DNA of 64,000 bases, from NCBI RefSeq assembly GCF_002811985.1, contig NZ_NPDU01000015.1:1-64000 (forward strand). Reading direction: 5' to 3'. Below are positions 56,697 to 64,000 of this stretch, one piece after another. The notes beneath the pieces were generated by a model. That model saw only the letters and a program-made list of their open reading frames with translations. It ran no database searches and was not told the DNA's origin. The stretch is from Leptospira adleri. GTDB lineage: Bacteria > Spirochaetota > Leptospiria > Leptospirales > Leptospiraceae. The position numbers and the translations under genes are program-made. Each line of letters starts with the position of its first letter. Position 1 is the stretch's first letter.

Positions 56697-58222
56697 AACG
56701 GACGTCTAAGCGCGTCTCGGATTTTTCCAAGGTCCCTGTAGAGAAAGACGGAAACCTCTCCGCAGTTTTCTTTTGAGTAAGGAGTTCCGTACACTTCCAA
56801 GATCCGAGGTGCCTCCAACCCCTTCTTAAATACCGCAACGGTTCCATCGTAGTCTTTTAGATACCAATCACGGTTGGAAATCGTATGAGAACCTTCTAAT
56901 GTTCCGTAGGCGACGTGGAGGGCGGGAATTTTTTTCTTCGAAAAGACGAGAATTTTTTTGGACGTCCAAAAATCGGCGATCGCAAGGCCGATAGGCTCTT
57001 TTTCGGCGATTTCATCCAGACAAATCGATTCCTGTGGTACCCACTGGGCGAGCCGGATCAGCCGGTTTTCGAGTCCTTCGGGGGATTTATCGGCGATTTT
57101 CCAGAGTAAAAGAAATAGAAGAAAGATCGCGAGCGTCAGATTTCTTTTCGGAAAACCCGCGATTGAGATCAAAAAGAACGGCGCGAGAATCAAAGCAGGT
57201 GCCGCATAACGCAGGCTGTATTCGTCGATATAGGATCCGCTTGCGATCGGAGCGGTCGTAAGAATCGCGAAAAAGAAGAATAAAAACGAAGTAGTTTTGC
57301 TTTTGCGGATTCTTACGAGGCTAAAAAGAAGAGCGATCAAAAGAAAAAGAAATAAGATCGCGGGAGCCGGGAAACCGTCTCTGAATCCGGTCCCGATCCA
57401 GTTTCGAGCTTCCGCAAAAAAACGGATACCGTCCTTTTGAAACTGAGCAAATGCGACTAACGCAGAAATTTTTCCGGATTTTTCGATATGCAAAAACGAT
57501 CTTAGAATCGCGTGAAGGATCAAACCCGCGATTCCAGCAACGAGAAGAATCCGGGAACTTTCCGGAAAGAAACGTTTCCACCCTCGATCGGACGTTTCCT
57601 TTTTGACGAACAAAAATCCGGCCAGAATTCCGGGGACAACGAGTTCGACGACTAAGATTCGATCGGAAGCGACGGTCAATACGATCCAAATGAATAAGAA
57701 CACGCTTTGTCGTTTATTAAGTTTGTTATGAAGAAGCGGCCAGGCGTAAAGAGTCACGAGAAAGGCGCTTGCGTGGATCGAAGGAAGAAAGAGAATATAG
57801 AGAGTCGGAAACTCAGGCGCTGCTAGGAGTAAGGCGGAGACAATCAGAAGAATCCAGGATTTGATTCTTCTGGAATCCTTTTTGGAAAGCGAGCTCCGTT
57901 TTTTTTCCGCTCTCTGAAAGATCCAAAATTGTTCTAGCAAAACCGTAAACAAAATCGTCTGCAATAATGCGAATGTTAGCAAGGCCTTTTGCGCGTTTCC
58001 GAAGGCGAGAAAAAGAACCGATACGATCGGGAAGTCCGGAAAAAAATAAGGAGAAGGCGTGAAAGACCAGGATAAAAAATCGCCTTTGTCTCTAAACAAA
58101 TCCAGGGCCAAGCTCGGCAAATAGAGAATGTCCGAGTTTTGATAGATTCCTTCCGGACTCAAAGCCAGGGAAACAAAGAGGGAAACGAAGAATAAGATTA
58201 AGGTGATTGCGTACTTCAGCAT
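56681..58222 (-). CDS. Polytopic membrane protein, glycosyltransferase-C-like
   Basis: 513 aa with roughly eleven membrane helices. An early [14 protein letters not shown] loop and the overall layout (large first loop with acidic residues, C-terminal soluble domain of about 110 residues) resemble GT-C or mannosyltransferase-like proteins, but no named family is certain. The C-terminal soluble part ends in a periplasmic-looking segment ([26 protein letters not shown]). Converges with the MBOAT gene (16-nt overlap) and is divergent from the SGNH-type gene. Likely part of the same glycan-modifying cluster. Confidence 0.75.
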   Translation of the reverse strand: MLKYAITLILFFVSLFVSLALSPEGIYQNSDILYLPSLALDLFRDKGDFLSWSFTPSPYFFPDFPIVSVLFLAFGNAQKALLTFALLQTILFTVLLEQFWIFQRAEKKRSSLSKKDSRRIKSWILLIVSALLLAAPEFPTLYILFLPSIHASAFLVTLYAWPLLHNKLNKRQSVFLFIWIVLTVASDRILVVELVVPGILAGFLFVKKETSDRGWKRFFPESSRILLVAGIAGLILHAILRSFLHIEKSGKISALVAFAQFQKDGIRFFAEARNWIGTGFRDGFPAPAILFLFLLIALLFSLVRIRKSKTTSFLFFFFAILTTAPIASGSYIDEYSLRYAAPALILAPFFLISIAGFPKRNLTLAIFLLFLLLWKIADKSPEGLENRLIRLAQWVPQESICLDEIAEKEPIGLAIADFWTSKKILVFSKKKIPALHVAYGTLEGSHTISNRDWYLKDYDGTVAVFKKGLEAPRILEVYGTPYSKENCGEVSVFLYRDLGKIRDALRRPFQKTK

Positions 58223-58318
58223 TCTCTCCGAAAGGATTTATGAATTCTTCGAAGGGTAAAGCCAAAAAAAGAAGTAATCCTGGACAAGCGAAGGCTTTCT
58301 CGAATCATTCTTCCTAAG

Positions 58319-59884
58319 ATGAGTTACTCAGCCGAAAGGAAACATTGGATTCTATTGGTGTCCGGTTTTTTCTTTCTTTTTGTTATAGATCTTCTTTTTT
58401 TCCGCGTTTTGATCTGGAAGATTCCGAACGAATCTCCCTGGAGTTCCAATCACTTTTACAACTTCCTCTACGAATACCATTCTCTAGTTGATAAGCCGAA
58501 ACGGCTTCCGCGGGTTCTGATAGTAGGTTCGAGTATCGCGCACTATTCCTTCGATCGAGAGTCGTTTCAGAAAGAAATTTTAAAACGAACGGGAAAACGG
58601 GTCGAAGTCGAATTCTTATCCTATGCCGGAATGACTCCGTTGGACGCGTGGTTGTGTAGAAAGAAGATCGCTGATTTGAAACCCGACTTTGTTATCTTTC
58701 CGATTAATTTTATCGATTGGAGATTGCACCGCGCGTATTCGTTAGACCCGTCAAATAGAAACGAAACGATCTCCTCCGAAATTCTTATCTTGGACGCGCT
58801 GAATTTTTTCGAAGCCCCTCAGTCCCGGTTTATCTTTCCTCTCGAAACGGCGAAAGAATTTTTCTCGGTTCTCGGTTTTGCGAAAACTTCCGAATATATC
58901 ACCGCGTATCTTTTCGGATTCTATCGATATAAAGATATTTTCTGGAAGAATCTTCGATCGCTCTACGATCATCGTTACGGAAGAAACACGAGTTATCACG
59001 GTTACAACGGAGTTCAGATTCTGGAACGTGTAACTTCTCTCGGTTGGACGGGCAAAAAATTCTCCTTTGCGCCGACTGCGAAGATGAAAAAGGAAGGGTT
59101 TTTGGTGCAGATCGTTCCGGAAATTCTAAGGTCCGGTCCAGTAAAAATCACATTCCAAAATCAGAATGGAGTTCAGTCGTTTACTTTTACGGATTCCGGT
59201 TGGAAAAAAATCCTTTTGGATCGCACTTTTGCGGACGGATCGGAAGATTTTCCGATCACTGCGGAAATTTCGAACACCTGGACTCCGTTTTACGCGGAGG
59301 GTGAAAACAAAGACTGGAACTACGATTCTCTTGGAGTTCGGCTACAGCAGACCTTCGGCACGGACTCCCCCCGCAGCGGAATGCAGTACACGAGAGAAGA
59401 ACGTCTGGAAGATCTTCGATATAAGAATATGAGTGATATGGAATATTCTAAATATTTTAATTTTCGTTTGCTGGACGACTATCCTCAGCGGCCGGGGATC
59501 GGTTATCTGATCGCGCTTCGGGACGCCAAACACAAAATCGCCGAAGAAAAGTTCGTTCCCGTTCTTCATTTCGAATATCTGCAGAAATTGGCGGGATTTT
59601 TAAGGGAAAAACAAATTCCTCTTTGGATCATCAATAACCCTGAAAATCCGATCAGTCTGGGTTGGTATGAAAATTCCTCTTGGTACCGGGATCATCTTGG
59701 ATTCTTGAAGAATCTTTCGGGAAACGGAGTCGTTTTTACAGATCTAAGACATTCTCTTTTGATGCAGGACTTCAGCGATTATCATCATTTTACTTATCCC
59801 GGAATGATCAAAATGAGTTCGATTTATGCAGAAGAATTCGTCCAAATTTCTGAAAGACAGGGTGATAAACCTGTAAAACCTTGA
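58319..59884 (+). CDS. SGNH-type membrane protein, MBOAT partner
   Basis: 521 aa. One N-terminal membrane helix ([24 protein letters not shown]) precedes an SGNH-hydrolase-like domain: [19 protein letters not shown] carries the serine, [14 protein letters not shown] the glycine region and a terminal [14 protein letters not shown] the D-x-x-H-type pair. This is the DltD/AlgJ-like periplasmic half that usually completes a reaction begun by an MBOAT protein. It is distantly similar in layout to the DUF1574-like gene at 12585. A GCCGC-AC-GCGGC hairpin (59892-59903) follows the stop. Confidence 0.8.
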   Translation: MSYSAERKHWILLVSGFFFLFVIDLLFFRVLIWKIPNESPWSSNHFYNFLYEYHSLVDKPKRLPRVLIVGSSIAHYSFDRESFQKEILKRTGKRVEVEFLSYAGMTPLDAWLCRKKIADLKPDFVIFPINFIDWRLHRAYSLDPSNRNETISSEILILDALNFFEAPQSRFIFPLETAKEFFSVLGFAKTSEYITAYLFGFYRYKDIFWKNLRSLYDHRYGRNTSYHGYNGVQILERVTSLGWTGKKFSFAPTAKMKKEGFLVQIVPEILRSGPVKITFQNQNGVQSFTFTDSGWKKILLDRTFADGSEDFPITAEISNTWTPFYAEGENKDWNYDSLGVRLQQTFGTDSPRSGMQYTREERLEDLRYKNMSDMEYSKYFNFRLLDDYPQRPGIGYLIALRDAKHKIAEEKFVPVLHFEYLQKLAGFLREKQIPLWIINNPENPISLGWYENSSWYRDHLGFLKNLSGNGVVFTDLRHSLLMQDFSDYHHFTYPGMIKMSSIYAEEFVQISERQGDKPVKP

Positions 59885-59948
59885 TAAACAAGCCGCACGC
59901 GGCGAATTTTATAAGTTGAGAGGGCGGGTTTCACCGTTTAAATAAAAT

Positions 59949-60998
<1,050 letters not shown>

Positions 60999-61010
60999 TA
61001 CTGTCATTCG

Positions 61011-62978
61011 ATGTTGGAACCGCAAGCCCCTGAACTAAAAGTCGCAGATTATAATACTGCATTACAGTTGACTCAGTCTCTGGAGTCCAGGGGTGATTTC
61101 CAATACAAGGGAATTCATAAACTTTTGCTGGTGATCGGCGATTGGACGGATAAATACGTCGCGAACAAAATTCTTCCCAACGCCGATCAACTCGCTCGCG
61201 AGATGAACATCGAAAAAGAGAAGATCAATCAGTATCTTCGGGAACTTTGCACAAAGTACAATCCTCCTATCGTTAAAAAAATCTGCATGGTGGATTTTAA
61301 TCCGACCGGAGACGCGTCTGACGGTAAGATCGATTCGTATCTTCGTCTCAATCCTGTCTTTGCAAGACCGCAACCCGCGGACGCGTCGACCAGTCATCGT
61401 TACGTCGACGGAGTCAATTCCACGACCTTTTCTTCGATCCAGCGATGGGCGAAAGAAAAACGCATCTTTCCGGGCAAGGAAGAATTTGTTAAACGAATTC
61501 ATTCCGCGATCTTAGAGAATAAACTCACCGACACCTACGCATCCACTGAGATCGGGAGTCTTTTTAACGATCCTCTCGACGTGACTCCGGGTTTAAAACA
61601 GGTGACCGTGAATATTCATCTCAAACCGGTTCTAAAAAAACTCGTCGAACAGAAGACTTTATTCTTCTTTCGAAACGAAAACGCTCTCAATCCAGGAAAT
61701 CGATCCGTATTTTACTATAATGTTCAGGATGAAATTCTCGCGAGAATCGAAGCCTATAAATCGTTTCTCAACGATCGATTGGTTCCCGAGCTGCAAAAAA
61801 TCGGAGCTGTAGGATCCTTGTCTTCGGAAGAACAAGAAAGCACTCGCGCTCTCGTAAACGCAGTTATGCCTTATTTGAGTCCCGCTTACGGGGATCAGAA
61901 GACCGCGATGGAAGAACTTCTGGCTCTGATTCACTTTGAAGAAGAAGATAGGGAAAAAAAGGAAAAGGAAGAGAAGAAGGTAAAGCTGGGCGAGATTTTG
62001 GATTATATCAAATCCGCAAATCGTCTTGTGGATCTGAACTTTCTTCGGTTTCGCGGCCAACAGATCGAAGAGGATATTCGAAATCTCGTCGCCAATCACG
62101 AGCAGATTCTTCATACCGAGTTTGCCGATAAGAACGCACTTTATACTTACGTCCTTCACAAACTTTCCATCTCCGGCGCGATCGAGGCCGCGAGAAAAGT
62201 TTTTGCGACGACGGGAAACGACAGCGAAATCAGAATTCTGGATAGAATGAAGATCAAGGATTTTATCGATAATCGGGATCTCGTCGCCGCTTACGATAAG
62301 CTCGAGATCTCCAGTCTTTTTAAATATCTCCCTTTTTTCACGCGTCTTTGGAGGAATATTTTCGGAAACGCGACCGTTAACAAATACGAAGCCGAGCAGA
62401 TCCGAGCTCATAATTCCGTCGAGTTAAACAAACGAGTGACGGAAGCGAGGACCAAAAAGATCCAAGAGGACGCGGCTAAGCTCGCCGAAAAACGTGTGAA
62501 AGAGAAAGAAGCCAAGGAACAAGCCGAGAAGAATGCGAAGAAGCAGAGTTCTTCTCAGAGTAAGGACGATAAGGTTCCTTCTTCGAGTTCTTCGAAGGAG
62601 ATCGATCCTCTCAACGCAAAACTTCTAGAACGGGTTTTGGACGTCTTGGACGATTATTGGTCAAACCGTCAATACCCCGATCGGAACATTCTTCTTTATG
62701 AAATGGAAGGAGAGATCAACGAGGAAGGTCTGATCAATTTCCTTAAGAAGTTCGGGAAGAATGAAATCTTTTCTTTCATGGTTCGAAATCAGGAGGAAAG
62801 ATATACTTTTCCGATTCTCGTGACCAAGAGATATTTAAAGAAGAATGGAAGAGATCTGATGGAAAAGGCATCCGCCATCATCAACGAACAAAAGGACGCA
62901 AGTATGCCGGATCAGGATCTTTTCGACTTCTGTATTTCCCTCGATGATTTTCTGAAGAAAACCCTGCCTAAAATCTGA
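61011..62978 (+). CDS. Large leptospiral protein of unknown function
   Basis: 655 aa, 12 bp after asd. The first 100 residues include a helix-turn-helix-like stretch ([28 protein letters not shown]) and [12 protein letters not shown]. The middle is helical; at about 480-515 there is a strongly charged Glu/Lys/Ala coiled coil followed by a Ser/Lys linker ([20 protein letters not shown]), then a compact helical C-terminal domain ([28 protein letters not shown]). No membrane segment. I recognise no family. Proximity to asd and pyk suggests it is a stable core gene rather than an accessory one. Confidence 0.8.
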   Translation: MLEPQAPELKVADYNTALQLTQSLESRGDFQYKGIHKLLLVIGDWTDKYVANKILPNADQLAREMNIEKEKINQYLRELCTKYNPPIVKKICMVDFNPTGDASDGKIDSYLRLNPVFARPQPADASTSHRYVDGVNSTTFSSIQRWAKEKRIFPGKEEFVKRIHSAILENKLTDTYASTEIGSLFNDPLDVTPGLKQVTVNIHLKPVLKKLVEQKTLFFFRNENALNPGNRSVFYYNVQDEILARIEAYKSFLNDRLVPELQKIGAVGSLSSEEQESTRALVNAVMPYLSPAYGDQKTAMEELLALIHFEEEDREKKEKEEKKVKLGEILDYIKSANRLVDLNFLRFRGQQIEEDIRNLVANHEQILHTEFADKNALYTYVLHKLSISGAIEAARKVFATTGNDSEIRILDRMKIKDFIDNRDLVAAYDKLEISSLFKYLPFFTRLWRNIFGNATVNKYEAEQIRAHNSVELNKRVTEARTKKIQEDAAKLAEKRVKEKEAKEQAEKNAKKQSSSQSKDDKVPSSSSSKEIDPLNAKLLERVLDVLDDYWSNRQYPDRNILLYEMEGEINEEGLINFLKKFGKNEIFSFMVRNQEERYTFPILVTKRYLKKNGRDLMEKASAIINEQKDASMPDQDLFDFCISLDDFLKKTLPKI

Positions 62979-63000
62979 TTCCCGATTGTCCAAAGCCCCG

Positions 63001-64000
<1,000 letters not shown>

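Noticed and set aside
61659..62411. Minus-strand open frame of 250 codons
   Set aside because: Shadow of the 655-aa plus-strand gene, without recognisable protein features.

Overview
The window is almost certainly from the second, smaller chromosome (chromid) of a Leptospira species, probably one of the higher-GC pathogenic-clade relatives judging by codon use. The reasons are the complete leptospiral haem operon with the HemK/HemR two-component pair inside it, asd, metF, a Bat aerotolerance operon ending in htpG, proteins of leptospiral type (SGNH-like DUF1574 relatives, MORN-repeat lipoproteins), and two plasmid-type ParA/ParB pairs with a replication-initiator-like gene. No tRNA, rRNA, CRISPR array or insertion sequence was seen. 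Species is not assigned.

Layout. 1-0.48 kb: fragments of one membrane-protein gene inside a perfect 75-bp inverted repeat. 1.05-9.9 kb (minus): moxR, DUF58, a BatD-like gene, batA, batB, batC, batD and htpG, nearly all joined by 4-nt start/stop overlaps. 10.2-19.7 kb: mostly minus-strand lipoproteins, small membrane proteins, two short-chain dehydrogenases, NDH-2 and a low-molecular-weight phosphatase. 19.8-22.5 kb: diguanylate cyclase, cyclic-nucleotide-binding protein and acyltransferase. 23.3-25.0 kb: first parB-parA pair with two near-identical long palindromes. 25.2-27.4 kb: outer-membrane-type protein and ferrochelatase. 28.2-39.3 kb (minus): hemA-hemCD-hemB-hemL-hemK-hemR-hemE-hemN, a DUF5683-like protein and hemG. 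A textbook-like hem box (two TGACA half-sites, 6-nt spacer) overlaps the hemA promoter. 39.4-45.5 kb: a small Cys protein, a HAD hydrolase, mqnD between 75-bp direct repeats, metF and a large discoidin/tail-fibre-like repeat protein. 45.6-48.8 kb: rep-like gene, a palindrome-rich gap, parB2-parA2 and two TGTCGGAC(A/G)TCCGACA sites. 48.8-53.6 kb: an enhancer-binding-protein relative with broken ATPase motifs, several orphan genes and a compositionally odd stretch. 53.7-64 kb: RsbU-type phosphatase, an MBOAT/SGNH acylation cluster, asd, an unknown 655-aa protein and the first two thirds of pyruvate kinase.

Gene polarity is the strongest large-scale signal. Nearly everything left of about 46.5 kb is on the minus strand and nearly everything right of 48.8 kb is on the plus strand. 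The switch coincides with the rep/parAB2 locus, so this is the likely bidirectional replication origin of the replicon, with a second and different parABS-like system about 23 kb away.

How the genes fit together: HemA through HemN plus HemG and HemH make a full C5-route haem pathway, with HemK/HemR co-transcribed to tune it. MqnD belongs to the futalosine menaquinone pathway and NDH-2 feeds that quinone pool. The Bat/MoxR operon looks like an envelope-associated chaperone/VWA complex. The 55-60 kb block looks like machinery for O-acylating an exported polysaccharide.
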